DNA of 64,000 bases from Paenibacillus sp. FJAT-29882. Lineage in GTDB: Bacteria; Bacillota; Bacilli; Bacillales; DSM-1321. Under the pieces are notes generated by a model. The model was not told where the DNA came from and searched no databases. It saw only the letters and a list, made by a program, of their open reading frames with translations. The translations under genes were made by a program, and so were the position numbers. The stretch is from positions 1,168,436-1,232,435 of the forward strand of contig NZ_LMVB01000001.1 of NCBI RefSeq assembly GCF_001510645.1. Direction: 5' to 3'. Below, one piece after another: positions 35,451 through 44,110 of the stretch (within the stretch, counting starts at the first letter, position 1; every line of letters begins with the position of its first letter).

Positions 35451-35945
35451 TCAATATTTTTTCTTAGATAGGTCTAATTTAAAAATAAGTGAATCTCTAT
35501 CAGGGTAGTCATATTTAATCGGCAAATCCTCTTTGACAATCTCCTTAAATCCAACTTTTTTATAGAAACCATGTGACCTAGTAGCTTTAGATGGAGTATC
35601 CAAAATCACCTTAGTAAACCCTTGTTTCTTCGCAAAAACAAGTAATGTTTCGTAAAGACCTGTTCCTATCCCAACCTCTTTACCACGATAATCTTTATAA
35701 ACGAAAAATTTCTTTAATACTGCAACCTCATTGGTTTTCTTCTGCAAGCCAATAGAACCTACAACCTTTTCGTTATTATTTAACTATATCCAAAAATTAC
35801 CACCGTCATTTATATAATTCGATTGAATGTCTAGAATATCTGGTTGTTCTTCGACACGAATACCCAATTCATACTCCACATTCTGTACATGCAATATTAA
35901 TTTAATGACATCTTCTTTATACTTATCATCGTAAACCGTAATCAT
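35451..35945 (-). pseudogene. GNAT N-acetyltransferase interrupted by a TAG codon
   Basis: GGGGGAG precedes ATG 35945 and the frame reads MITVYDDKYKEDVIKLILHV and onward to FWI, then TAG at codon 54 (35786-35784), then continues in the same frame LNNNEKVVGSIGLQ and the acetyl-CoA site YRGKEVGIGTGLYETLL to a normal end at 35451. The whole is 164 codons, the family length. Everything but the single stop is intact, so the mutation is recent, or the position is a sequencing error. The downstream half may still be made from an internal start but lacks the first strands. Confidence 0.8.
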
Positions 35946-36129
35946 TTATTAACTCCCCCAATTGTGTTTATAAAAAGATATACTATTTATATTTTTGTAA
36001 TGGAAATATTGAATTTATCTACTTTACCTACTGAAATCGACAACAATGTTTAACAGAGTACGGGTCAACTTAAAATATTGGTTTAAAGCTGCTGTATTAC
36101 TAGTTGAACTATTTATGAATTATTTTTCT

Positions 36130-36475
36130 CTATCTTTTTTTGACAGCCGTTGTACATCTAGAAAAACAGATAGGCTTATTCTTCTCATCTGTAATTTGAA
36201 TTTCCCAAACCATGGTTGTTTTGTGGATGGGAAAACCAGTAGCTTTTACAGTTCCTTCACTCTCTCCACGAATGTGATTGGCGCTAATCTCCAATCCAAT
36301 TGCATATTCATTCTCCATATCCAAGAGATTCCAACTTCCTACACTTTGGACAGTTTCACTACTGAAGCTCCTCCATGAAGCTGTCCAAAGTGTTGTCTGG
36401 TTGCATCATGAACGGGCATGGGGCGACTACCTTCTCATTTGACACTTCAACAATTTCGATTCTAAGGGTATCCAA
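36130..36475 (-). pseudogene. PaaI-type hotdog thioesterase with two frameshifts
   Basis: AGGAGG precedes TTG 36475, reading LDTLRIEIVEVSNEKVVA. Near 36420 the frame shifts to MPVHDATRQHFGQLHGGASV, containing the HGGA active-site loop. Near 36365 it shifts again to ETVQSVGSWNLL and runs on through the hotdog core GLEISANHIR to the stop at 36130. All conserved pieces are present in order but in three segments, so the gene is broken. Hotdog thioesterases of this type hydrolyse acyl-CoA esters. Confidence 0.75.
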
Positions 36476-36606
36476 TATTTATCCTCCTGATTTCTATTTT
36501 TCTTAACATTAACTTGTAACTGATTATTAGTAAAATTGAAGTTTATGAAGTTATCCATTGATTTTTTTGATACTATAGAAGTAAGAGTAAAATAAAGGTT
36601 GGTGAA

Positions 36607-37521
36607 ATGATGGAAATACGCCATTTTATTACGTTTAACAAGGTCATTGAAACGGGTAGCTTCACACAAGCAGCAGAACATTTAGGTTACACTCAATCCA
36701 CGGTGACTTCTCATATTCAGGCGCTTGAAGAACATTTAGGCGCACCTCTGTTTGATCGGATGGGCCGAAAGATAAGATTGACTGATATTGGCAAGAAGTT
36801 GTTGCCCTATACTCAAGAGATTTTAGATACCTATGGAAAGATCGAAAGCATTACCAGTGATGGAGAGGATATGAGAGGGGAGTTAAAGATTGCGGCTCCG
36901 GAATCACTAACGGTATATCGCCTAGAACCAATATTAAGAGAATATAGAAAGAAGTTTCCTCATGTAAGCATCAGTTTAAGTAACGCCACCTGTGGAGATA
37001 ACAAGAGAGCAATACTTAATGGTAGTGCAGATATTGCATTTGTCATGTTGCCACAGTTGCAGGATTCAGATTTAATCGTCCATTCGTTATTAGACGAACC
37101 GATTGTCCTTGTTGGAAGTCCTGACTGTTCACTGAATAATTTAGATAAAAGCTACGAAAATCAAAGGATAAGCGAGTGTTTGATTGCGAATGAGAAAGAA
37201 TGCAGTTATCGAACGATGTTTGAAGAATACCTTGGAGAACGGGGGATTGTACCTTCCCACACGATGGAGCTTTGGAGTATAGAAGCGATGAAACGTTGTG
37301 TAATGAGTGGGCTTGGTATTGCTTATTTACCTTTAATGACAGTAAATGATGAAATCAAGGAAGGAAGGTTAAAAGTAATTCCCTGCGTTGGTGGCTTTAA
37401 ACAGATTTTCTCCCAAGTCGCTTATCACAAAAACAAGTGGATTTCCCCAGCTTTATCAATGTTTATCGACATTACTTTGAAACATGCAAGAGACTGGTCA
37501 TGTGCGGAGACTACTTGTTGA
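36607..37521 (+). CDS. LysR-family transcriptional regulator
   Basis: 304 residues. The N-terminal winged helix-turn-helix (RHFITFNKVIETGSFTQAAE, then SQVTSHIQALEEHL-like pattern as STVTSHIQALEEHLGAPLF) is followed by an effector-binding domain beginning near residue 92 (GELKIAAPESLTVYRLEPIL). It is probably controlled by a small molecule. It is divergent from the broken thioesterase gene, so its former target could be that decayed gene or the MFS transporter. Confidence 0.88.
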   Translation: MMEIRHFITFNKVIETGSFTQAAEHLGYTQSTVTSHIQALEEHLGAPLFDRMGRKIRLTDIGKKLLPYTQEILDTYGKIESITSDGEDMRGELKIAAPESLTVYRLEPILREYRKKFPHVSISLSNATCGDNKRAILNGSADIAFVMLPQLQDSDLIVHSLLDEPIVLVGSPDCSLNNLDKSYENQRISECLIANEKECSYRTMFEEYLGERGIVPSHTMELWSIEAMKRCVMSGLGIAYLPLMTVNDEIKEGRLKVIPCVGGFKQIFSQVAYHKNKWISPALSMFIDITLKHARDWSCAETTC

Positions 37522-37747
37522 GCGAACATGGTGCTTTTCTTGAATAAGTTTAAAGAACACTTAGATTTATATGATTTTATTGTTATATGATTAAGCGCAG
37601 TGAAGATTTTACATTTAAAAATTAACCAACTTTATTTTAACCCCGTCCTAAAATCAGAACGGAGTTATTCGTGTTTGGGGTTTTAAAATTAAATAACTTT
37701 ATTGTCACTATACAGCTGGTTTAGTGAATCCTAATAGATACATTTCT

Positions 37748-38107
37748 TTAAATAACTAGACCAGCCAATGCTGAAATACCACCTATTATGACTGAAGTTA
37801 TTACATAAAGAATTGCTAATTTTATTTTATTAGATTGTATTAAAGTTATGGTTTCATGTCCAAAGGTAGAAAAGGTTGTATATGCACCACAGAAACCAAC
37901 CCCCAAAAAAGCCCATACCCAATCACTGATTTGATTTGTCTGATGAAGACCGGCAATAACTCCAAGAAAAAATGAGCCTGTAATATTAATAATCCAAGTA
38001 CCGATTGGGAATGGATGCACTCTTTGAGCTTTGTTCGTAATAAAACTGCCTAATAAAAATCTAGCAGTAGCACCTAATGAACCTCCTAGTCCTATTAACC
38101 AAATCAT
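37748..38107 (-). CDS. crcB2: Fluoride channel subunit FluC/CrcB, second copy
   Basis: 119 residues with four helices. The Fluc signatures GGSLGATARFLLG at the N-terminus and GFCGAYTTFSTFGHET near residue 72 hold the conserved Asn/Thr/Phe positions of the pore. Fluoride channels are antiparallel dimers; two small genes in tandem suggest a heterodimer. Its ATG overlaps the stop of the upstream copy by four bases. Confidence 0.9.
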   Translation of the reverse strand: MIWLIGLGGSLGATARFLLGSFITNKAQRVHPFPIGTWIINITGSFFLGVIAGLHQTNQISDWVWAFLGVGFCGAYTTFSTFGHETITLIQSNKIKLAILYVITSVIIGGISALAGLVI

Positions 38108-38499
38108 ACTACATCTCCTTTTTCTTTATATGTTAATGCCAATTTACGACCTAAATAAGCTAATAGTAAGCCTAGTATTGTGGTTGTTAAAACATAGAGT
38201 AGTGCTAGAAAAATAAGACCTTCTTGGAATAAATGAATAGTCTCCACTGAAAAGGTTGAAAAGGTTGTAAACGAACCGATAAAACCTGTTCCAATAATTA
38301 ACGTAAATTCGGGTCTTATTCTTTTCTTTTGGTCCATAAATGTTAGAAACCAACCGAGGAAGAGGCAGCCAAACAGATTTATTAGTAAGGTACCCAAAGG
38401 AAATCCATGATTTGTAGGTATCCATACTCCCAAAGCATACCTACATACAGCACCGAAAAAGCCACCAATCATAACTGCTAATACATTCAACTTAATCAC
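38104..38499 (-). CDS. crcB1: Fluoride channel subunit FluC/CrcB, first copy
   Basis: 131 residues, four helices, with GGFFGAVCRYALG at the N-terminus and GFIGSFTTFSTFSVET near residue 72. It is the first gene of the pair. I looked for the fluoride riboswitch core upstream and did not find it. AAAGGTG precedes ATG 38499. Confidence 0.9.
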   Translation of the reverse strand: MIKLNVLAVMIGGFFGAVCRYALGVWIPTNHGFPLGTLLINLFGCLFLGWFLTFMDQKKRIRPEFTLIIGTGFIGSFTTFSTFSVETIHLFQEGLIFLALLYVLTTTILGLLLAYLGRKLALTYKEKGDVV

Positions 38500-38755
38500 C
38501 TTTCTCTTTTACCTTAGGGCTTAGTAACTTGAAATAAATAGGGGAATTATCGATTTCAGAGCAAAAATCCCCAGTTATTCCTTCCAGCTATTGTAGTATT
38601 TTTAATTGTAAAGGGAAAGAACCCTACCGAGCTATAAGTAAATATGTGCTTTCGATCCATTACAGGTCAATTTGCTTGTAGATCGGCTTATAAGCAAAAT
38701 AATTAACGCAATAGGAGAGATTCGGTATAATAGGTCTCGATAAGGAGTGGAAAGT

Positions 38756-39082
38756 ATGAAAATTGAATGGACAGAGACGGCCAAACAGAAAATGACTGAA
38801 ATACTTAATGGACAGGATGGCTATATGAAATTAAAGTATGATACAGAAGGCTGCGGCTGTGTGATGAGCGGTGTAACGGCATTATGGCTGGTGCGTGAAA
38901 CCGAAGCAGACGACAAGCTGGTTGACACGAATCATATGCCTGTATATATAGAGCGTACAAAGGCCATTTTTCTCGACGAAGTAATGAAAATTGATTTTGT
39001 ACCGGAAGTGAACAGTTTTCAGCTAAAAAGCCCAAATGGCATGCTGAATCCACGATTAAGCTATCATAATAAAGTAGTATGA
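38756..39082 (+). CDS. yqkB: Iron-sulfur biosynthesis-like protein YqkB (HesB/IscA fold)
   Basis: 108 residues. The conserved YDTEGCGCVMSGVTALW near residue 25 is the YqkB variant of the A-type carrier family, with two closely spaced cysteines instead of the usual three-cysteine arrangement. Start at ATG 38756 after AAGGAG rather than GTG 38747. Its biochemical role in Bacillus is not settled. It lies next to yqkD as in B. subtilis. Confidence 0.88.
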   Translation: MKIEWTETAKQKMTEILNGQDGYMKLKYDTEGCGCVMSGVTALWLVRETEADDKLVDTNHMPVYIERTKAIFLDEVMKIDFVPEVNSFQLKSPNGMLNPRLSYHNKVV

Positions 39083-39125
39083 AAAAAAGCCGTTTTGCAG
39101 GAGAATTCCTACAAAGCGGCTTTTG
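39083..39125. terminator. Bidirectional terminator
   Basis: AAAAAGCCGTTTTGCAGGAG / CTACAAAGCGGCTTTTG stem with T runs on both strands, between convergent yqkB and yqkD. Confidence 0.85.
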
Positions 39126-40038
39126 CGTTATTGGCTAATACATATTTATGAAGAAATTCATCAATTGCCTGCTCATACTCTTCGCGATTTTCATTGTAGC
39201 TTTGAGCATGTGCGCCATTAACCGCTAAATATAGCTGCTTGGGCCCTTGTTTCTTTTCGAATAAATCAACGGTCATCGAAGCTGGAATGAACGAGTCATT
39301 TTGACTATGAATGAACAGAACCGGTTTCTTAATATTTTGCACAAAGTCAATCGGGGAGATTGCACTCGTCCAATAATGGTCGCGAAGCCTGATGAAGGCG
39401 CGTCCAATTGGAAGGATAGTCCAGGTAGGTAAAGGAATCTCCTTCGTAATCTGATGCTGTAATTGCTCTTCAAAATTAGAAAACGGGCAATCGGCGATAT
39501 AAAAATCAGCTCCATCTTCAATCATACCAGCATATAAAAGTAAAGTTGCCGCACCCATGGATTCACCATGAATGCCAATCAGAAGGTCATCTCCTCTTTG
39601 TTTCTTTAACTCAGAGATTACCGCCTGTAAATCGAATTTCTCATAATGACCATAACTGCTCGTCTTACCGCCAGATTCCCCGTGGCGGCGGTGGTCATAA
39701 ATCACAGTATTGAAGCCACGTTCAAGAAAAATCGAACTATATTTAATCGAATTTACCTTATTTTCCGTCACTCCATGACAAATAATTACCCATTTATTCG
39801 TATCATGCGGTTCAATAAATAAACATTTCAATTGATAGCCTGAAGGCGAAACAACCCAGCTTTCCGTTTTCGGCAGCGCCGCAAAATCCTGTGGATTCAA
39901 TCGCTTTGCTGTAATTTCACGTTTTTTAATAAATTCATCTTCTTTTTTCTTCATAAACATTACTCGATTGGAAAAATAGATGCCGATTCCGATTATGTAA
40001 ATCAGCACCCCGGCTAACGCCAAAAACCACTTTTTCAT
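39109..40038 (-). CDS. yqkD: Alpha/beta hydrolase YqkD
   Basis: 309 residues. The N-terminal hydrophobic anchor KKWFLALAGVLIYIIGIGIYF is followed by an extracellular or membrane-bound alpha/beta hydrolase domain: oxyanion region CHGVTENK, nucleophile elbow GIHGESMGA (Ser near residue 160), acid SQNDSFIP and histidine NGAHAQS. Start at ATG 40038 after GAGGGA. The physiological ester is unknown. Confidence 0.87.
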   Translation of the reverse strand: MKKWFLALAGVLIYIIGIGIYFSNRVMFMKKKEDEFIKKREITAKRLNPQDFAALPKTESWVVSPSGYQLKCLFIEPHDTNKWVIICHGVTENKVNSIKYSSIFLERGFNTVIYDHRRHGESGGKTSSYGHYEKFDLQAVISELKKQRGDDLLIGIHGESMGAATLLLYAGMIEDGADFYIADCPFSNFEEQLQHQITKEIPLPTWTILPIGRAFIRLRDHYWTSAISPIDFVQNIKKPVLFIHSQNDSFIPASMTVDLFEKKQGPKQLYLAVNGAHAQSYNENREEYEQAIDEFLHKYVLANNAKAAL

Positions 40039-40166
40039 TTTACATCCCTCGATTTCCATGAAATACTATCATTATATAGCTGGCAGAATCAGATGACAAA
40101 TGAATCCAAATCATGAAGCAATCGTGATATACTAATAGGTACGAATTTAGTGGAGGTTTTTTTACT

Positions 40167-40418
40167 ATGAAGAAAAAGCAAACGAAGCAACAACATCCGA
40201 AAAGAGAGAAAGACGATTCGTTAAAGCTTGGCGATTTAATCAGCGGGGATATTATGGCGCAGCTTAAAAGCAAACAAAAAGAGCTGAATGAAGCCCAAGC
40301 GGCGGAAAAAGCAGCGGAAGAAGCGAAAAAGAAAGAAGAACGAAGATTACGCGAGAAAAACAAGTCGTTTGAAGAGCTGCTTGGTGAAAGCGATCTAAAT
40401 TGGAAAAATTATAAATAA
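40167..40418 (+). CDS. yqkE: YqkE family small protein
   Basis: 83 residues, very rich in Lys, Glu and Ala, forming one long charged helix (about residues 30-65) after a basic N-terminus. The C-terminal SFEELLGESDLNWKNYK is characteristic of YqkE (75 residues in B. subtilis). GGAGG precedes the ATG. Function unknown. Confidence 0.85.
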   Translation: MKKKQTKQQHPKREKDDSLKLGDLISGDIMAQLKSKQKELNEAQAAEKAAEEAKKKEERRLREKNKSFEELLGESDLNWKNYK

Positions 40419-40434
40419 ACACGAAAAGGGTCTG

Positions 40435-40518
40435 ACTCACACTTTATGAACAACAGTTTAAAGCGTTACTTACGCTTAATTTGAGCTGTATATAAAGCTT
40501 GCGAGGTCTGACCCTTTG
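40435..40518. repeat. Family B dispersed element, copy 2
   Basis: AAAGGGTCTGACTCACAC at one end and GCGAGGTCTGACCCTTT at the other, roughly 84 bases, with inverted termini. It sits between convergent yqkE and yqkF and may act as terminator. Confidence 0.75.
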
Positions 40519-40523
40519 CTTCG

Positions 40524-41453
40524 TTAATCTCGATGGCTGTCGTAAATTCCTGCTTTCGTCAGTTGTTTTAGGAAAAGAATTTCTTCTTCGGAAAGTGGAG
40601 TGCACAAAGCAGCACGGCAGTTTTCACGAAGCTGCTGAACGGAGCTTGCTCCTGGAATAACTGCACCAACCTCTGGATGTGACAGAACATATTGTAGTGC
40701 CGTTTCGTTCAGCTTACGTGGAGTTAGTTTTTCTTTTATCTGTGGCAGAATGGCTTCTAATTCTGTAAAGCTATAATCTAAGTATCCATTCTGCTTTATC
40801 TTTTCAGAAGCTTTCTCAAGTGTTTTTTCGCTTAGAAGCCCTTTCGCCACAGGTCCGCGGGCAATTACGCTGATTTTATTTTCGGAAAGCAGCGGTAGCC
40901 ATTCTTCAGGTCGACGATCAAGCAGGCTATATTGCATCATCACGGATTCGATGTTGGATTTTGCAGCAAATTCTTTAATGACATTTGGGCGAATCGAGGA
41001 AATACCATAATAGCGGATGTATCCTTCTTTTTTTAATTCCTCGAAAGCATCAATTGTTTCCTCAATATGATCTGCAATCGTGCCTCCGTGGAGCTGGTAG
41101 AGATCGATATAGTCCGTCCCAAGACGGTGCAGGCTATCTTTTACCGCTTTTTTTATATAGTCTGCGGAAGGATCCCAGCTCCAGCTGTCGAGACTCTCAT
41201 TCCAGCGATTTCCAACCTTTGTGGCAATCACTACATCACCGCGGACCGATTGAAGCGATTCCCCAACAATCTTTTCATTTTGACCAAAATGATATAAATC
41301 TGCTGTATCAAAGTAATTGATACCTTCGTCAAGTGCAGCTTTAATGATTTCCTTTGCTTGGTTTTCATCCGTTCCAAGCGACATACAGCCGAGACCAATC
41401 TTAGAAATTTGTAAATCAGAATTCCCTAACTTTCGCTTTTCCAACGCTTTCAC
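40524..41453 (-). CDS. yqkF: Aldo/keto reductase YqkF
   Basis: 309-residue NADPH-dependent oxidoreductase of the AKR superfamily. LGLGCMSLGTDE is at the N-terminus, catalytic Asp/Tyr in NYFDTADLYHFGQNE near residue 48, Lys in VIATKVG near 80, and His in YQLHGG near 120; the cofactor site VIPGASSVQQLREN is near 265. The in vivo substrate is not known. Confidence 0.9.
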   Translation of the reverse strand: MKALEKRKLGNSDLQISKIGLGCMSLGTDENQAKEIIKAALDEGINYFDTADLYHFGQNEKIVGESLQSVRGDVVIATKVGNRWNESLDSWSWDPSADYIKKAVKDSLHRLGTDYIDLYQLHGGTIADHIEETIDAFEELKKEGYIRYYGISSIRPNVIKEFAAKSNIESVMMQYSLLDRRPEEWLPLLSENKISVIARGPVAKGLLSEKTLEKASEKIKQNGYLDYSFTELEAILPQIKEKLTPRKLNETALQYVLSHPEVGAVIPGASSVQQLRENCRAALCTPLSEEEILFLKQLTKAGIYDSHRD

Positions 41454-41590
41454 TCCTCATCATGACTGTTTCATTATAAAATGTAATATAAATCAATTGT
41501 AAAGGAGGAAGGCGACTTACTCAAAGAATTAACATTATCTGAATAGAAAGTGGTGGTTCTCTTTAAAATACTCAAGAAGCAGTCTGTCTT

Positions 41591-41752
41591 TCACTTGATA
41601 CGTGTTAAAAATCGTTCTTTTTTCGATGAGTGAATGTCGTTAATCCAATCGTTAACAAATTCATATTTTTTTTGGAATTCTTTAAGCTTTTGTTGAATTT
41701 CCCAGCTCTTTCCCGTAAGAACAATCCCTTTTTCCAATACATATAGTTTCAT
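41591..41752 (-). CDS. mciZ: MciZ, mother-cell inhibitor of FtsZ
   Basis: 53-residue peptide found by reading between yqkF and nudF. MKLYVLEKGIVLTGKSWEIQ, then KLKEF and FVNDWI, align along the whole 40 residues of B. subtilis MciZ (KGVVLVGKAWEI, KLKEY, YVKDWI), and the location is the same. GGAGAG precedes the ATG. MciZ binds the FtsZ C-terminal domain and prevents Z-ring formation in the mother cell. This copy has 13 extra C-terminal residues, mostly basic (SSKKERFLTRIK). I could not make out a convincing sigma-E promoter. Confidence 0.85.
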   Translation of the reverse strand: MKLYVLEKGIVLTGKSWEIQQKLKEFQKKYEFVNDWINDIHSSKKERFLTRIK

Positions 41753-41827
41753 AAAAATCACTCTCCAGCATTATTATGGTAAAATATATGAACGATCATG
41801 CGAGAAGTAGAACAAGGAGTGGATAAA

Positions 41828-42379
41828 ATGAAAAAGTTTGAAGAAAAAACGATTACGTCTCAATCTATATTTAAAGGAAAAATCATTAGCCTACAGGTGG
41901 ATGAGGTCGAATTGCCAGACGGAAATACGAGCAAAAGAGAAATTATTAAACATCCAGGGGCAGTGGCTGTCATTGCGGTAACCGATGAAGGAAAGATCAT
42001 TATGGTCGAACAGTATCGGAAAGCTATGGAAAGAAGTCTCGTTGAAATTCCTGCTGGTAAGCTTGAACCAGGGGAAGATCCTGCTCATTCGGCTGCACGT
42101 GAATTAGAAGAAGAAACAGGGTATGGATGTGCGGAAATGGAGCATCTTACGTCTTTCTACACATCACCTGGGTTCGCTGATGAAATAGTGCATATGTATG
42201 TGGCTCATGGTTTGCGCAAGATAGAGCAGCCAGCCGGGACAGATGATGATGAATTTGTGGAACTGATGGAATTAACCTTAGAAGAAGCTGTCCAGTATGA
42301 ATTAGAAGGAAAGATCAAGGATGCGAAAACGGCGTATGCGGTTCAGTATTTACAATTACAACAGGCGATTGGTAAATAA
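41828..42379 (+). CDS. nudF: ADP-ribose pyrophosphatase
   Basis: 183-residue Nudix hydrolase cleaving ADP-ribose to AMP and ribose 5-phosphate. The Nudix box GKLEPGEDPAHSAARELEEE with TGYG following is near residues 77-100 and shows the REXXEE metal ligands. Start at ATG 41828 after AAGGAGTGG; an upstream ATG at 41798 gives ten unneeded residues. yqxK begins directly at the next base after its stop. Confidence 0.94.
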   Translation: MKKFEEKTITSQSIFKGKIISLQVDEVELPDGNTSKREIIKHPGAVAVIAVTDEGKIIMVEQYRKAMERSLVEIPAGKLEPGEDPAHSAARELEEETGYGCAEMEHLTSFYTSPGFADEIVHMYVAHGLRKIEQPAGTDDDEFVELMELTLEEAVQYELEGKIKDAKTAYAVQYLQLQQAIGK

Positions 42380-43567
42380 ATGAATGAATATTATGCAGAT
42401 CTGCACATTCACATCGGACGGACATGGACGGGTAAAGCAGTTAAAATCACTGGTGCCAAATCCTTAACGTTATCTGAAGTGTTAAAGGTATCAAGTGAAC
42501 GTAAAGGGCTGGATATGATTGGTGTCATTGATTGCCATTCACCAGAGGTCATCGAAGAAATAGACGAGTTGCTGAAGCAGGGGAGCGTAACTGAAATAGA
42601 GGGAGGCGGTTTACGATTTGGCAAAACGACCCTTATTCCTGGTTCAGAAATCGAAGTCTATGATAGCCAGTGTAAAGGCCCAGTTCATGTACTAGCTTAT
42701 TTTCCTACATTAGATAAGATGAGGATTTTCTCAAACTGGATGGCGCAGCATGTGACAAATATTCAACTAAGCTCGCAACGGATTTATTGCGAAGGAAAAA
42801 TGCTACAACTAAAAGTGAAGGAGTTAGGAGGGCTGTTTATTCCAGCCCATGTATTTACTCCTTTCAAAAGCTTGTACGGAAAAGGGGTCAGTAAAAGTTT
42901 AACGGAAGTATTTGACCCGAAACTAATTGATGCGATAGAACTTGGATTAAGCTCAGACACAAGTATGGCCAAAGAGATGAATGAGCTGAACGATTATGTA
43001 TTTATTACGAACTCTGATGCCCATTCACTCGGAAAAATTGCTAGGGAATATCAAAAACTGGAGCTCAAAGAACCGAGCTTTTCAGAGCTTAACATGGCAT
43101 TTCAAGAAACTGGTGGCAGAAGGGTTGCTACGAATTATGGACTGAATCCGAAGCTAGGCAAATATCATAATACCGTCTGTGCAAAATGCTTTGCACCGGC
43201 TGAACCGAATACGAAAGTGTGCTTGAATTGCGGAGCGAAAGCAATCGTCAAAGGTGTTGCATTACGGATTGCAGAGCTTGCTAGAATAAATCATACCCAT
43301 ATTTATCGTGACCGGCCACCATATATTCACCAAATTCCACTCGATTTCATTCCAGGACTTGGACCGAAAACAATGGACAAACTTCTAGACTATTTCGGTT
43401 CGGAAATGAATATTTTACATGAAGCCACCTTTGAACAATTACATCAGGTCGTACCTGAAAAAATCGCACACTATATTGATTTGGCACGTAAAGGGCAATT
43501 GGTGATTGAGACAGGTGGCGGCGGAAGGTATGGCAAGGTGAAGGCAAATGAAAAGGAATCCCATTAA
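42380..43567 (+). CDS. yqxK: Endonuclease Q-like PHP-domain protein YqxK
   Basis: 395 residues. The N-terminal PHP metal-dependent phosphoesterase domain has YYADLHIHIGRTWTG, VIDCHSPEV and ITNSDAHSLG for metal binding. A zinc-ribbon follows (CAKCFAPAEPNTKVCLNCG near residue 268) and then helix-hairpin-helix motifs (IPGLGPKTMDKLLDYFG near 327). This layout is that of endonuclease Q, which nicks DNA 5' of deaminated or abasic bases. It abuts nudF with no gap and may be translationally coupled. Confidence 0.85.
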   Translation: MNEYYADLHIHIGRTWTGKAVKITGAKSLTLSEVLKVSSERKGLDMIGVIDCHSPEVIEEIDELLKQGSVTEIEGGGLRFGKTTLIPGSEIEVYDSQCKGPVHVLAYFPTLDKMRIFSNWMAQHVTNIQLSSQRIYCEGKMLQLKVKELGGLFIPAHVFTPFKSLYGKGVSKSLTEVFDPKLIDAIELGLSSDTSMAKEMNELNDYVFITNSDAHSLGKIAREYQKLELKEPSFSELNMAFQETGGRRVATNYGLNPKLGKYHNTVCAKCFAPAEPNTKVCLNCGAKAIVKGVALRIAELARINHTHIYRDRPPYIHQIPLDFIPGLGPKTMDKLLDYFGSEMNILHEATFEQLHQVVPEKIAHYIDLARKGQLVIETGGGGRYGKVKANEKESH

Positions 43568-43673
43568 AGAATTTACTCACTCGCCACAATGAGTGTTAAA
43601 AGAGTCGAAATGTTAAAACAGTGAACAGAGAATCAGGCGATATAGCTGCAAAGAAAAGCTCGCTGAAGTCACG

Positions 43674-43812
43674 TGGGCACTGAAAAAGTAACTCATTTTG
43701 AAAGTAGCAAAGGTTTTTATCGATATACAGACAATAGAAGAAGCTAACAACCTATATATAGTGGGTCGTTAGCTTCTTTTTCTCTTTAAAAGGACTTTTT
43801 CAGTAGCCTCGA
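43674..43812. repeat. Family C dispersed element with internal terminator, copy 1
   Basis: Begins GGGCACTGAAAAAGTAA and ends GGACTTTTTCAGTAGCCTC, inverted termini of about 13 bases. Inside is the terminator AGAAGCTAAC / GTTAGCTTCTTTTT (43737-43783). It follows the nudF-yqxK operon and probably ends its transcript. Confidence 0.78.
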
Positions 43813-43830
43813 AATCACAGCAGGCTTTTC

Positions 43831-44013
43831 TTATTTTATAATTTTCGAAAACACGCAAGTATCCCGCACCGATTTGCCATCCACACTCACACTATCATTT
43901 CGAAGAATTGTCTCAAGAACAAAGCCCAATTACTCGGGAACCCGTCTACTGCTAACATTGTTCGGATCGCAGCGAATCTCTACTCGCTTTGCTCCATACA
44001 TATCCGTTGTCTG
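43831..44013 (-). pseudogene. RimJ/RimL-type acetyltransferase C-terminal remnant
   Basis: In one frame the minus strand reads TTDMYGAKRVEIRCDPNNVS, a TAA at codon 28 (43932-43930), then LGFVLETILRNDSVSVDGKS and VFSKIIK before TAA. GAKRVEIRCDPNN and KLGFxxE are the acetyl-CoA-site half of GNAT proteins. No start, N-terminal half or ribosome binding site remains, so this is a relic of a deleted gene. Confidence 0.72.
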
Positions 44014-44052
44014 AAAAAAACAAACAACTTCTTATGTTGAAAAAAATTCTGA

Positions 44053-44081
44053 GTCATAATGGACACGATTCATCATACAAT
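44053..44081 (+). promoter_or_regulatory. Sigma-E promoter of spoIIM
   Basis: GTCATAAT (44053-44060), 13-base spacer, perfect CATACAAT (44074-44081). Matches the mother-cell sigma-E consensus; spoIIM is a known sigma-E gene. Confidence 0.78.
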
Positions 44082-44110
44082 TTAGTAAGTAATAGTCGGG
44101 AGGAAAAAAG

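Noticed and set aside
36046..36378. 110-codon plus-strand frame
   Set aside because: It is the shadow of the broken thioesterase on the other strand, without a ribosome binding site.
38500..38700. Fluoride riboswitch before the two crcB genes
   Set aside because: The GATGG / CGCC-type aptamer core could not be found on the minus strand; only an ordinary imperfect hairpin with GGGGA / TCCCC is present.
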